Shown here in pieces: positions 34,930-43,966 of a stretch of 64,000 nucleotides of DNA. The position numbers were made by a program, and so were the translations under genes. The stretch's first letter is position 1; the number at the start of each line of letters is the position of its first letter. The notes beneath the pieces are model-generated. The model was not told the DNA's origin and searched no databases. It saw only the letters and a program-made list of their open reading frames with translations. Source of the DNA: Bradyrhizobium sp. WSM1417 (GTDB lineage Bacteria > Pseudomonadota > Alphaproteobacteria > Rhizobiales > Xanthobacteraceae); contig NZ_KI911783.1 of the NCBI RefSeq assembly GCF_000515415.1, positions 3,338,392 to 3,402,391 on the forward strand, given 5' to 3'.

Positions 34930-36108
34930 ATGGCAAGGATACGGGCTCTCAGGGAGCAGGATATGAACGGTGTGAAGCGCGATACCAACGTGTCGAAGGA
35001 TTTGCCCGGACAGGTGGTGCTGGTGCTTCAGGGTGGCGGTGCGCTCGGCTCCTATCAGGCCGGGGTGTACCAGGCGCTGCACGAAGCCGGCATCGAGCCG
35101 GACTGGATCATCGGCACCTCGATCGGCGCCATCAATGCCTGCCTCATTGCGGGCAACGCGCCCGACCAGCGGCTGCAGCGCCTGAAGGAGTTCTGGAAAC
35201 GGATGGAGCAGAATCCGGTCTGGAATCTGCGCACCGCGTTTCCCGGCTTCAATGACAAGCTCGCCTATTGGTCGACCGTGACCCATGGCATTCCCGGCTT
35301 CTTCCGTCCCAATCCATTGGCGCATGCGGGCGATTCCTATCCGCTCGGAGCCGATCACGCCGGCTTCTATTCGACGGCGCCGCTTGAGCGGACGCTGCTC
35401 GAGCTCGTCGATTTCGGTCGGATCAACCGCTGCGCGCCACGGTTGACGGTCGGCGCCGCTCACGTCCGCAGCAGCCAGATGCGCTATTTCGACAGCCGCG
35501 ACGGCGAGCTGACGGTGAAGCATGTCATGGCGTCGGGCGCGCTGCCGCCGGCGTTTCCGGCGGTACGCATCGATGGCGAGCTCTATTGGGACGGCGGCAT
35601 TCTGTCGAACACGCCGACGGAAGCGGTCTTCGACGACAATCCGCGCAAAAATTCGCTGATCCTCGCCGTGCATTTGTGGAATCCCGCCGGCGCCGAGCCG
35701 ACCACGATGGCGGAGGTGCTGAACCGGCACAAGGATGTGCAATATTCCAGCCGGATCGCGAGCCAGATCACGCGCCAGCAGCAAACCCATCGCCTGCGCC
35801 ACGTCATCAACCAGCTCGCCGCACGACTGCCCGAGAGCGAGCGCAGCGATCCGGCGGTGAGGGAATTGGCCAGCTATGGCTGCCCGACCAGGATGCATGT
35901 CGTGCGCCTGCTGGCGCCGCAGCTCGACCGCGAGAGCCACACCAAGGATATCGACTTCAGTCCGTCCGGCATCATGCGGCGCTGGGATGCCGGCTATTCG
36001 CACACAAAGTCAGTGCTGGAGCGAAGGCCGTGGGTCGGCGAGTTCGATCCGCTCGCGGGCGTGGTGCTGCACGAACATATGGACGTCATGCCGATTGCGG
36101 CGGAGTGA
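34930..36108 (+). CDS. Patatin-like phospholipase (with DUF3734-type C-terminus)
   Basis: 392 residues with all patatin elements: oxyanion loop GGGALGSYQAG (36-46), nucleophile Ser64 in GTSIG, and catalytic Asp221 in WDGGILSNTP. The C-terminal ~110 residues (HRLRHVINQLAARLPE...TKDIDFSPSGIMRRWDAGYSHT) resemble DUF3734, found on bacterial patatins. It is expected to be a serine acyl hydrolase for lipids. GAGGAG precedes the ATG. It follows 3-hydroxybutyrate dehydrogenase in the same direction, and related patatins occur near polyhydroxybutyrate genes, so a link with storage lipid is possible (inference). Confidence 0.88.
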   Translation: MARIRALREQDMNGVKRDTNVSKDLPGQVVLVLQGGGALGSYQAGVYQALHEAGIEPDWIIGTSIGAINACLIAGNAPDQRLQRLKEFWKRMEQNPVWNLRTAFPGFNDKLAYWSTVTHGIPGFFRPNPLAHAGDSYPLGADHAGFYSTAPLERTLLELVDFGRINRCAPRLTVGAAHVRSSQMRYFDSRDGELTVKHVMASGALPPAFPAVRIDGELYWDGGILSNTPTEAVFDDNPRKNSLILAVHLWNPAGAEPTTMAEVLNRHKDVQYSSRIASQITRQQQTHRLRHVINQLAARLPESERSDPAVRELASYGCPTRMHVVRLLAPQLDRESHTKDIDFSPSGIMRRWDAGYSHTKSVLERRPWVGEFDPLAGVVLHEHMDVMPIAAE

Positions 36109-36197
36109 GGGCTTCGTCCGTCATTGTTTCTCGCAGTGACGATTTCACGGGAAGGCGGTCCAGGTTATTGTTGCCCGCTGTCGTCGTCGTGGGGGCC

Positions 36198-37154
36198 TTG
36201 CAATTGGTCGCTGAGAGAGATCTGGAACTGGCGCTCGATCAGGTTCATGCTGATATGGCGGGACCGGTTGCCGGCGTGTTCGGTCCTGACACGGTGACCT
36301 GGCGGATCGACCGCGAGGCCGTGATCTTCCTCGGTGCGGGCCGGGCGCTGCTCCTTCAACTCGCGCATCCCTGGGTCGCCGCCGCCATCGCCGAGCATTC
36401 GAAAACCTTTGCTGATCCGATCGGACGATTTCACCGCACCTTCGACATCGTCTTCGCCATGGTGTTCGGCTCGCTTGACCGCGCGCTGTTGTCGTCGCGG
36501 CAATTGCACCGGCGCCACAGCATGATCGTCGGCGAGATGCCGGAGACCGTCGGTCCGTTCGCGGCAGGCTCGCGCTACCGTGCCAACGACATCCCGTCGC
36601 TGCGCTGGGTTCACGCCACGCTGGTCGAGACCGCGCTGATGGCGCATGATCTGATCTTGCCGCCGCTCTCGGTGGAGGAGCGCGAACGCTACTGGATCGA
36701 GAGTCGGTTGTTCGGTGCGTTGTTCGGGTTGACGGCGCACGATCTGCCCGCGGACTGGTCGCACTTTGCGGCCTACACCGCGACAATGACGCAATCGGAT
36801 ACGCTGACTGTCAGTCCGGCCGCGCGCGAGATCGCCGCGCAGATCTTTGGTGGAGCGCGCCCGTGGTTGCGTCCGCCGCGCTGGTATCGCGCGCTTACGG
36901 CATGCCTGCTGCCGGAACGCCTGCGGGTGGGATTCGGGTTCGAGCTTGACGAACGCGACAAGAGGGCAGCCGACAATGCGCTACGATGGATAAAACGCGT
37001 CTATCCGAAATTGCCGGATCGCTTGCGCTATGTCGGTCCCTACCAGGAAGCGCAAGCGCGGCTGCGCGGCGAGCCGCAGCCGGACTGGATGACGCGGTGC
37101 CTCAACCGTGCCTGGATCGGCCGCCCGCAGATGGATCAGCGCGGGAGGGGGTGA
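36198..37154 (+). CDS. DUF2236 / MpaB-like oxygenase family protein
   Basis: About 318 residues if started at TTG 36198; the last sensible ATG is 36255 (299 residues). The DUF2236 core is visible: TWRIDREAVIFLGAGRALLLQLAHPWVAAAIAEHSKTFADPIGRF, HRRHS and SLRWVHATLVETAL. The spaced histidines are the positions proposed to hold haem in this family (latex-clearing protein and MpaB relatives). The substrate is unknown. It lies 89 nt after the patatin gene in the same direction, then a dispersed repeat. Confidence 0.8.
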   Translation: MQLVAERDLELALDQVHADMAGPVAGVFGPDTVTWRIDREAVIFLGAGRALLLQLAHPWVAAAIAEHSKTFADPIGRFHRTFDIVFAMVFGSLDRALLSSRQLHRRHSMIVGEMPETVGPFAAGSRYRANDIPSLRWVHATLVETALMAHDLILPPLSVEERERYWIESRLFGALFGLTAHDLPADWSHFAAYTATMTQSDTLTVSPAAREIAAQIFGGARPWLRPPRWYRALTACLLPERLRVGFGFELDERDKRAADNALRWIKRVYPKLPDRLRYVGPYQEAQARLRGEPQPDWMTRCLNRAWIGRPQMDQRGRG

Positions 37155-37183
37155 AGTCCTCCGCCATTGCCACAAACCACCGC

Positions 37184-37265
37184 CATTGCGAGGAGCCCTT
37201 GCGACCAAGCAATCCAGGCTGCTGCCACGGAAACAGTCCGGATTGCTTCGCTACGCTCGCAATGA
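37184..37265. repeat. Dispersed palindromic repeat, copy 1
   Basis: An imperfect inverted repeat starting CATTGCGAGGAGC and ending GCTACGCTCGCAATGAC, with inner arms AAGCAATCCAGG / TCCGGATTGCTT. Read on the opposite strand it matches the element at 41334-41418. It lies between convergent genes (DUF2236 and glycogen synthase). Confidence 0.8.
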
Positions 37266-37281
37266 CGAGGAAACGCAGGCC

Positions 37282-38697
37282 TCACACCGCCGCCAGCTTC
37301 CGGTACAGCGCGTTGTAGCTGCCGGCCGGGATGCTCCAGGAGAACGAGCGTCCCATCGCACTGCGACGCATGGTGTCGAGCTGGTCCTGTGCCACGAAGG
37401 CGGAGAACGCCCGGCGGATGCCGCCGAGGAAGGATTCGTGGGAAGGTTTTGAGAACAGGAAGCCGGTTTCGCCGTCGGTGATGGTCTCGGCGAGGCCGCC
37501 GGTCTGGTGGCCGATCGGCAGCGAGCCGAAGCGTTGGGCGTACATCTGGCTGAGCCCGCAGGGCTCGAAGCGTGACGGCATCAATGTGAAGTCGCTACCG
37601 GCGAAGATGCGGCGCGCCTGGGCCTCGTTGAAGCCGATCACGACCCCGATCGCGTCAGGGCGCCGGCGATGCGCGTCGATCAGCGCCTGCTCAAGCGCCG
37701 GCTCGCCGGAGCCGGTGACCACGATCTGCCCGCCGGCATCGACGATCTCATCGGCCGCCGCCAGCACGAGGTCGATGCCCTTCTGGTGCACCAGCCGGGC
37801 GACGATGCCGAACATCGGGCCGCGCGATACCGCAAGCCCGAACTGCTTGCGCACATAGTCTGCATTGGCCTTCTTGCCGACCCAGTCGCCGGCGCCGAAT
37901 TGCTGGGCAAGCTGGGCGCAGGAACGGGGGTCCCAGCTCTCGTCGATGCCGTTGAGGATGCCGGTGAGCTCGGCCGCGTCGGAGCGGACTCGAAGCAGGC
38001 CTTCGAGACCGCAGCCGAATTCATCCGTGGTGATCTCCCGCGCATAGGTGCCGCTGACGGTCGTGAGATGCGATGCGTAGACCAGCCCGGCCTTGAGGAA
38101 GGAGAGCTGGTCGTAGAACTCGACGCCGTCGATATGGAAGGAGCTCTCCGGTGCGCCGATCCGCCGTAGCGAGTCCTTCGGGAAGAGGCCCTGATAGGCA
38201 AGGTTGTGAATGGTCAGGATCGACGGCAGCTTGGAGCCGCGCCAGGCGAGGTAGGCCGGCACGAGCGAAGCCTGCCAGTCATTGGCATGGATCAGGTCTG
38301 CTGCCCAATCCTTGTCCAGCGTGCCCATCGCGAGCTCAGCGGCTGCTGAGGCAAAGCGCGCGAAACGGATGTCGTTGTCGGGCCAGTCGCGCCCGGACTC
38401 GTCGCCATAGGGGTTGCCGGGCCGGTCGTAGAGTTGCGAGCACAGCAGGACATAGACCGGCAGGCCGTCCTTGGTCGCGGCCCGGCCGAGGGAGCAGGCC
38501 GGCATCTCCGCGAACGCCGGACAGCGGCCAACGATCTGAATATGCGTGAGTTGTTCGATGATGTCGCGATAGCCGGGCAGCATGACCCGGATGTCGGCGA
38601 AAGGACGGAGGGCTCGGGGGAGTGCAGCGGAAACGGCTCCGAGTCCGCCGACGCGGACAAAGTCGTCCATCTCTGTCGTAACGAACAAGACCCTCAA
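37282..38697 (-). CDS. glgA: Glycogen synthase (GT5)
   Basis: 471 residues, the usual length. Starch/glycogen synthase signatures are DFVRVGGLGAVSAALPRAL at the N-terminus, DLIHANDWQASLVPAYL, LTIHNLAYQGLFP, VARLVHQKGIDL and the C-terminal donor loop PSRFEPCGLSQMYAQRFGSLPIGHQTGGLAETI. It elongates alpha-1,4-glucan from ADP-glucose. Oddity: the N-terminal K-x-G-G-L motif reads R15-V-G-G-L, so the lysine that contacts ADP-glucose in E. coli GlgA is an arginine. No glgC/glgB/glgP gene is adjacent. It is divergent from a CoA-transferase gene. Confidence 0.9.
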   Translation of the reverse strand: MRVLFVTTEMDDFVRVGGLGAVSAALPRALRPFADIRVMLPGYRDIIEQLTHIQIVGRCPAFAEMPACSLGRAATKDGLPVYVLLCSQLYDRPGNPYGDESGRDWPDNDIRFARFASAAAELAMGTLDKDWAADLIHANDWQASLVPAYLAWRGSKLPSILTIHNLAYQGLFPKDSLRRIGAPESSFHIDGVEFYDQLSFLKAGLVYASHLTTVSGTYAREITTDEFGCGLEGLLRVRSDAAELTGILNGIDESWDPRSCAQLAQQFGAGDWVGKKANADYVRKQFGLAVSRGPMFGIVARLVHQKGIDLVLAAADEIVDAGGQIVVTGSGEPALEQALIDAHRRRPDAIGVVIGFNEAQARRIFAGSDFTLMPSRFEPCGLSQMYAQRFGSLPIGHQTGGLAETITDGETGFLFSKPSHESFLGGIRRAFSAFVAQDQLDTMRRSAMGRSFSWSIPAGSYNALYRKLAAV

Positions 38698-38891
38698 GAA
38701 CTGCTGCCCTCTGCCGGAGCCCGATTGCTGCTATGCAAGAACGGGTCCAGTTGCCCCGGAATTCCCAAGGCCGCCCGCCAGACGCGTCCGTTCGGTAAAG
38801 ACTTTCCTACTCAGCCGCCGCCCTCTAGGGTCGGCGCACGAACAACAAAGAACTTCGATAGTTCCTAACTGACCCGAGGACGCAAGCAGGC

Positions 38892-40088
38892 ATGCAGCTA
38901 TCAGATAAGCATGAGGGAACGACGACAAAGGCCTTCGCCGGCCTCAGGGTCCTGGATTTTTCAACCACCATTGCCGGTCCCCATTGTGCGCGGATGCTCG
39001 CCGACATGGGCGCCGAGGTCATCAAGATCGAGACCGACGGCGGCGAGACGATGCGGACACGGCCGCCACTGCGCAAGGGCTGCAGCACTGTATTCGGCCA
39101 GCTCAATGTCGGCAAGAAGAGCGTCGTGCTCGACCTCAAGTCCGAGCACGGCAAGGAGGCGGTCTGCCGGCTGGCCGCGACGGCCGACATCCTGGTCGAG
39201 AACTTTCGCCCCGGCGTGATGCACCGGCTGCGGCTCGACTATGACAGAATGCGCGCCGTCAACCCGAAGCTGATCTACTGCTCGATCTCCGGCTACGGCC
39301 AGAGCGGCCCGTCGGCCGAGCTGCCGGCTTACGCGCCGGTGATCCATGCGGCGTCCGGCTACGACATGGCGCATCTCGCCTACCAGCCCGGCCGCAGCCG
39401 CCCGGATTACTGCGGCATCTACCATGCCGACGTCGTCACCGGCACCTACGGGTTTGGCGCGATCGCGTCGGCGCTCTACCAGCGCACGGTCACCGGCCTC
39501 GGCCAGCACATCGACGTCTCCATGCTGGAATCGATGTTGACGCTGACATTGATCGAGTTACAGAACTCGCAGTTCACCGTGAAGCCGCCGCCGCGCCCGA
39601 TGTTCGGGCCGACCGAGACGGCGAGCGGTTATGTCATGATCACGGTCGCCAGCGAGAAGACGTTTCAGGGACTGATGGGCGTGATCGGCCGCCGCGAATG
39701 GATCTCCGATCCGCGCTTTGCCACCTACGCCGCGCGTCGCGACAATTGGGCCGACTTGATGGACGGTGTCGAGGCCTGGTCGCGGCAGCTCTCGACCGAT
39801 GTCTGTCTTGTCGCGCTAGGTGCGGCCGGCGTGCCGGCCTCGGCCTACCGCACTGTGTCCGAGGCACTGGCCGATCCGCAGCTCGCGCATCGTCAGGCCC
39901 TCTCGTCTGTGGAGGACGAAGGCGGTTCGTTCCAGGTCCTCAATCTGCCGTTCCGGATGACGGGTGCCGATACGACACCGGCCAAGACGATGGCCGTGCT
40001 TGGCGAGCACACCGACCGGTTGCGCGCGGAGATCGGGCTCACCGACGGTGGACCAATTCCGTCAGGCAAAACAGCCGCGCAAACCTGA
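38892..40088 (+). CDS. CaiB/BaiF family CoA transferase (class III)
   Basis: 398 residues. Family III features: FAGLRVLDFSTTIAGPHCARMLADMGAEVIKIE near the N-terminus, NFRPGVMHRLRLDY, SGYGQSGP, and the catalytic aspartate at Asp180 in GIYHADVVTGTYG. It exchanges CoA between carboxylic acids through an aspartyl anhydride. Substrates are not identifiable; relatives act on formate/oxalate, carnitine, succinate/hydroxymethylglutarate or 2-methylacyl compounds. GAGGA lies 11 nt before the ATG. The zinc alcohol dehydrogenase gene follows in the same direction after about 160 nt in which I see no gene. Confidence 0.87.
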   Translation: MQLSDKHEGTTTKAFAGLRVLDFSTTIAGPHCARMLADMGAEVIKIETDGGETMRTRPPLRKGCSTVFGQLNVGKKSVVLDLKSEHGKEAVCRLAATADILVENFRPGVMHRLRLDYDRMRAVNPKLIYCSISGYGQSGPSAELPAYAPVIHAASGYDMAHLAYQPGRSRPDYCGIYHADVVTGTYGFGAIASALYQRTVTGLGQHIDVSMLESMLTLTLIELQNSQFTVKPPPRPMFGPTETASGYVMITVASEKTFQGLMGVIGRREWISDPRFATYAARRDNWADLMDGVEAWSRQLSTDVCLVALGAAGVPASAYRTVSEALADPQLAHRQALSSVEDEGGSFQVLNLPFRMTGADTTPAKTMAVLGEHTDRLRAEIGLTDGGPIPSGKTAAQT

Positions 40089-40248
40089 CGGCAAGGTTGA
40101 CGGACAGCTTCGTGCAGCGAGCAATGCGGCTTTGCGCGTGGCCGGCTTGCCATCATCCGTCGGCCTCAACTAGACAGGTCCGAGTTTGTCTCGTCCTGCC
40201 GCCCATGCCATGGTGGCGACGACAAGAAAAGTATCCGGGAGGACGCCA

Positions 40249-41316
40249 ATGAAAAGTTTCAAGGTCGCCGATTTCAAGGCGCCGCTGCAGGAGTTCGACG
40301 AGGCCACGCCGCAGCCGTCCGGCACGCAGGTGTTGATCAAGGTGAAGGCCGCCGGCGTCTGCCACAGCGACCTCCACATCTGGGAAGGTGGCTACGATCT
40401 CGGCCACGGTCGCAAGCCGTTGTCGCTGAAGGACCGCGGCATCAACTTGCCGCTGACGATGGGGCACGAGACCGTCGGTGAAATCCTCGCCTTCGGCCCC
40501 GACGTGAAGTCGTCGGACCAGGGCGACGTGAAGATCGGCGATGTCGGGCTGGTCTATCCCTGGATCGGTTGCGGCAAATGCGCGACCTGTCTCGCCGGCG
40601 ACGAGAACATGTGCCTGACGCCGCGCTCGCTCGGCGTCTATTGCGACGGGGGTTATGCCGACCACATGCTGGTGCCGCATCCGCGCTATTTGCTCAATCT
40701 GAGAGGCCTCGATCCCGCGTCGGCCGCACCCTACGCCTGCTCGGGCGTCACGACCTACAGCGCGCTGAAGAAGCTCGAGCAGCACTTCGACACGCCGATC
40801 GTGATGTTCGGTGCCGGCGGACTTGGCCTGATGGCGCTGTCGCTGCTGAAGGCGATGGGCGGCAAGGGCGCGATCATGGTCGACATCGACGCGAAGAAGC
40901 GCGAAGCCGCGGAGCAAGCCGGCGCGCTCGCGACCGTCGATCCCAAGGCGCCCGACGCGCTGGAGCAGCTTGCCAAGAAAGCCGGTGGTCCCATCCGCGC
41001 CGTGCTCGATCTGGTCGGCAACGCCGCCACCACGCAACTCGGCTTCGACTGCCTGACCAAGGGAGGCAAGCTCGTCATCGTCGGCCTGTTCGGCGGCGGG
41101 GCGACCTGGGCGCTGCCGCTGATTCCGATCAAGGCGGTGACGATCCAGGGTAGCTATGTCGGCAATTTGCGCGAGACGCAGGAGCTGCTCGACCTGGTGC
41201 GAGCGAAAAACATAGCGCCGATCCCGGTGACGCGGCAGCCGCTCGCCAAAGCCAACGACGCGCTGGTGCAGTTGCAGCAGGGCGCGGTGGTCGGCCGCAC
41301 GGTGCTGACGCCGTAA
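40249..41316 (+). CDS. Zinc-dependent alcohol dehydrogenase (MDR)
   Basis: 355 residues. The catalytic zinc ligands are in AGVCHSDLHIW and the MGHETVG segment; the structural zinc loop is CGKCATCLAGDENMC; the Rossmann motif is GAGGLGLMAL. The insertion LGHGRKPLSLKDRGIN before the GHE motif separates it from simple AdhP enzymes. It oxidises an alcohol with NAD(P); the substrate is unknown. GGGAGG precedes the ATG at 40249; a longer frame upstream is not supported. A dispersed palindrome lies 17 nt after the stop. Confidence 0.88.
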   Translation: MKSFKVADFKAPLQEFDEATPQPSGTQVLIKVKAAGVCHSDLHIWEGGYDLGHGRKPLSLKDRGINLPLTMGHETVGEILAFGPDVKSSDQGDVKIGDVGLVYPWIGCGKCATCLAGDENMCLTPRSLGVYCDGGYADHMLVPHPRYLLNLRGLDPASAAPYACSGVTTYSALKKLEQHFDTPIVMFGAGGLGLMALSLLKAMGGKGAIMVDIDAKKREAAEQAGALATVDPKAPDALEQLAKKAGGPIRAVLDLVGNAATTQLGFDCLTKGGKLVIVGLFGGGATWALPLIPIKAVTIQGSYVGNLRETQELLDLVRAKNIAPIPVTRQPLAKANDALVQLQQGAVVGRTVLTP

Positions 41317-41333
41317 CCAACGCTCTATCCTCC

Positions 41334-41418
41334 GTCATTGCGAGCGTAGCGAAGCAATCCAGAAATCCCTCCGCGGATACAGTCTGGATTGCTTCGTCGC
41401 AAGAGCTCCTCGCAATGA
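41334..41418. repeat. Dispersed palindromic repeat, copy 2 (inverted)
   Basis: Starts with CATTGCGAGCGTAGCGAAGC and ends with GAGCTCCTCGCAATGA; inner arms AAGCAATCCAGA and TCTGGATTGCTTCG. It is the reverse-oriented counterpart of the copy at 37184-37265. It ends 29 nt before the next gene's ATG, so it occupies that gene's promoter or leader. Confidence 0.8.
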
Positions 41419-41447
41419 TGAGTCTCTCTCCTTCATTCGGAAGCCCC

Positions 41448-42527
41448 ATGTCCGCAAATAACGCCTTCCACATTGCCGTGCTCGCCGGTGACGGCATCGG
41501 CCCCGAAGTCATGGCGCCGGCCATCGAAGTCCTGCGCAAGATCGAGACGAAATCCGGCTTGAGCTTCCGCTTCACCGAGGCGCCGGCGGGCGCCAATCAT
41601 TATCTCGCCGCCGGCAAGTCGATGCCCGATACCACCATCAAGCTGTGCGAGGAGGCGGACGCGATCCTGCTTGGCGCCTGCGGCCTGCCGTCGGTGCGCT
41701 ATCCCGACAACACCGAGATCGCGCCGCAGATCGAGCTGCGCTTCATCTTCGATCTCTATGCCGGTGTGCGCCCCGCGCGGCTCATTCCGGGCGTGCCGAG
41801 CCCGATCGTCGGCGCCGACCAGCGCGGCATCGATCTGGTCGTGATCAGGGAGTCCACCGAAGGCCTGTTCGCCTCGATGGGCAAGGGCGTCGTCACCCAT
41901 GAGGAGGCGCGCGAGACCATGGTGATCACGCGCAAGACGTCAGAGCGCCTGTTCGAGTTCTCGTTTCGCCTCGCCGAGCGGCGCAAGGCGCGCGGCAAGC
42001 CGGGGATGCTGGCCTGCGTCGACAAGGCGAACGTGTTCAAGGCCTTTGCGTTCTTCCGCGGCATCTTCGACGAGATCGCCAAGCGTCATCCGGAGGTGAA
42101 GACCGACCGGCTCTATGTCGATGCCTGCTCGGCGATGCTGGTGAAGCGTCCCTGGGATTTCGATGTGATGGTGATGGAGAACATGTTCGGAGACATCGTC
42201 TCCGACATCACCGCGAGCCTGATCGGCGGCCTCGGCATGGCGCCGTCGGCCGACATCGGCGACAAGTACGCGGTGTTTCAGCCGTGCCACGGCACCGCGC
42301 CCGACATCATGGGGCAGGGCAAGGCCAATCCCACCGGGATGATCTTGTCTGCTGCAATGATGCTGGACTGGCTCGCCGACAAGCACGGTGTCGAGGGCGC
42401 CGCCGAGGCCGGCGAGCAAATCGAGCGCGCTGTGGACAAGGTCTACGCCGGCGGCCTCAAGCCGATGGAGTTCGGCGGCAGCAATGGCACCGCCGACATC
42501 ACGAAGGCAGTGCTCGCGGCGCTGTAG
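41448..42527 (+). CDS. Beta-decarboxylating dehydrogenase (tartrate/isopropylmalate dehydrogenase family)
   Basis: 359 residues. Family markers are AVLAGDGIGPEVMAPAIEVL, the substrate loop VVIRESTEGLFASMGKG, the Lys-bearing segment CVDKANVFKAFAFF and the metal-binding aspartates in ENMFGDIVSDITASLIGGLGMAPSADIGD. It oxidises a 2-hydroxy acid with NAD and usually decarboxylates it. The pattern fits tartrate dehydrogenase/D-malate dehydrogenase-like members better than LeuB, but substrate assignment is inference. It starts at the ATG following CGGAAG; an alternative start at 41415 would fall inside the repeat. Confidence 0.85.
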   Translation: MSANNAFHIAVLAGDGIGPEVMAPAIEVLRKIETKSGLSFRFTEAPAGANHYLAAGKSMPDTTIKLCEEADAILLGACGLPSVRYPDNTEIAPQIELRFIFDLYAGVRPARLIPGVPSPIVGADQRGIDLVVIRESTEGLFASMGKGVVTHEEARETMVITRKTSERLFEFSFRLAERRKARGKPGMLACVDKANVFKAFAFFRGIFDEIAKRHPEVKTDRLYVDACSAMLVKRPWDFDVMVMENMFGDIVSDITASLIGGLGMAPSADIGDKYAVFQPCHGTAPDIMGQGKANPTGMILSAAMMLDWLADKHGVEGAAEAGEQIERAVDKVYAGGLKPMEFGGSNGTADITKAVLAAL

Positions 42528-42535
42528 TCAAGGAA

Positions 42536-42555
42536 GAGGGGCCTCGCGGCCCCTC
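42536..42555. terminator. Hairpin between convergent genes
   Basis: A perfect 8-bp stem with a tetraloop: GAGGGGCC (42536-42543), TCGC, GGCCCCTC (42548-42555). It lies 9 nt after the dehydrogenase stop and 6 nt after the stop of the small protein on the other strand, so it can serve both. Confidence 0.6.
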
Positions 42556-42560
42556 GCAAT

Positions 42561-42845
42561 TCACCAGCGACGCCAGTGGTGGCGGTGGCCCCAGCCCCAC
42601 GGACGCGGACCGTAGAAGCGTCGTGGGCCGCCGTAAAAGCCGTAGGCGCCATAATAGTTCGGACGCCAGAAGCAGCGACCCCAGGGGTTGCAGACCCAGC
42701 GCACCTGATCGACGTTCGCTGCCGGGCCGCTCGCGATACGGTCGGCCTGCGGAATGCCGTTCGGCATCGCCGCCAGTGCCTGTCCCGACATGAGCGCTGC
42801 GCCGCCCAGGGCAGCCAGACCAACAACAGCAAATTTGAGTTTCAT
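42561..42845 (-). CDS. Small secreted Gly/Trp/Arg-rich protein
   Basis: 94 residues: signal peptide MKLKFAVVGLAALGGAALMSGQALA, then a segment with VRWVCNPWGRCFWRPNYYG and an aromatic, glycine-, arginine- and histidine-rich tail (YGFYGGPRRFYGPRPWGWGHRHHWRRW). The two cysteines around NPWGR are typical of a small exported protein type frequent in Bradyrhizobium. GAGGGAG lies 6 nt before the ATG. Function unknown; a surface or metal/polyanion-binding role can be imagined but is not supported. Confidence 0.8.
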   Translation of the reverse strand: MKLKFAVVGLAALGGAALMSGQALAAMPNGIPQADRIASGPAANVDQVRWVCNPWGRCFWRPNYYGAYGFYGGPRRFYGPRPWGWGHRHHWRRW

Positions 42846-43033
42846 CGCAATCTCCCTCTTTTGATGGCGAGAGAACTTCCAGCAAATCAGCTGGTTGCTA
42901 TGGTGTTGCAGCGGCGTGGGAATTTAATCTTCCTGAATGCATGTTCACGTTGGCTGCCGTCGTCGCGAAGAGCCAGGCGGGGAAGCAGGCAGAGGCACTC
43001 TGGATTGTTTCATTTTGCTCGCTGGCGACGGAA

Positions 43034-43864
43034 TCACCGTCCCTGGAACTGCGGCTTGCGCTTCTCCATGAAGGCCTGCCGGCCCTCGCGAAAATCCGCG
43101 CTGTCCATGCAGGCCGTGCCGGCTGCCCTGATCGCGTCCATGTCGCGCCCGCTTTCGTCCTTGAGGACCTGAGCAATGGTGAGCTTGGCGGCCTTGAGCG
43201 CGAGTGGCGCATTTTGCGAGATCGTCTCGGCGATGCCCATGGTCTCGCCCCAGAGCTGATCCTCCGGAACCACGCGCTCGACCAACCCGATGCGCAGCGC
43301 TTCCGACGCATCGATGCGCATGCCGGTGTACATCAGCAGCCGCGCCCATGACGGGCCGACCAGCGACACCAGATGCTTCAAGCCGTCGTAGCCATAGGCA
43401 ATGCCGAGCTTCGCCGCGGGAATGCCGAACTGGCTGTCATGGGAGGCGATGCGGATGTCGGCAAGCATCGCCACCTGCATGCCGCCGCCAAGACAAAAGC
43501 CCTGGATGCAGGCAATGGTCGGCTTTGGATAATCGGCGAGCAGCGCGCGCTGGGCGGCGCTGCGTTTTGCGTATTCCTCGGAAGCGGCGGCGTTATGGCG
43601 GGTCTTCTCGAACTGGCTGATGTCGGCGCCCGACACGAACGCCTTGCCGCCGGCGCCGCGCAGGATCACGACGCGCACCGCATCGTCGTCGCGTAAGGCC
43701 GTCAACGCCTCGCCAAATCCCTCCCACATCTCCAGTGACATCGCGTTGCGCTTGTCGGGATTGTTGAAGGTGATCACGCCGACGCCACCGGCGGTGTGCT
43801 TGAGGATCTTGCCGTCGGCGTAGGGAATTTCGGTCGTGCTGGACATATCGGACATCGCGCTCAT
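43034..43864 (-). CDS. Enoyl-CoA hydratase/isomerase (crotonase family)
   Basis: 276 residues. The crotonase signatures include VITFNNPDKRNAMSLEMWEGF, the oxyanion segments AFVSGADISQF and ACIQGFCLGGGMQVAMLADIRIA, and FGIPAAKLGIAYGYDG. The usual catalytic Glu positions fall in the segment QFGIPAAKLGIAYG, where they are not conserved (Gly/Ala), so activity may differ from a classical hydratase. It acts on an acyl-CoA. The start is uncertain among three close ATGs (43864, 43855, 43846); none has a strong ribosome site. It lies alone between small intergenic gaps. Confidence 0.85.
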   Translation of the reverse strand: MSAMSDMSSTTEIPYADGKILKHTAGGVGVITFNNPDKRNAMSLEMWEGFGEALTALRDDDAVRVVILRGAGGKAFVSGADISQFEKTRHNAAASEEYAKRSAAQRALLADYPKPTIACIQGFCLGGGMQVAMLADIRIASHDSQFGIPAAKLGIAYGYDGLKHLVSLVGPSWARLLMYTGMRIDASEALRIGLVERVVPEDQLWGETMGIAETISQNAPLALKAAKLTIAQVLKDESGRDMDAIRAAGTACMDSADFREGRQAFMEKRKPQFQGR

Positions 43865-43966
43865 TTTCGTTGGCGAGGCGCAATGTTCGGCCGGGGCGAG
43901 GCCAGGGTCAACCGCGGCAACGGACGTGGCTTTGCAGTCACCTGTGCCGCGATTGCATGGCGCCGT

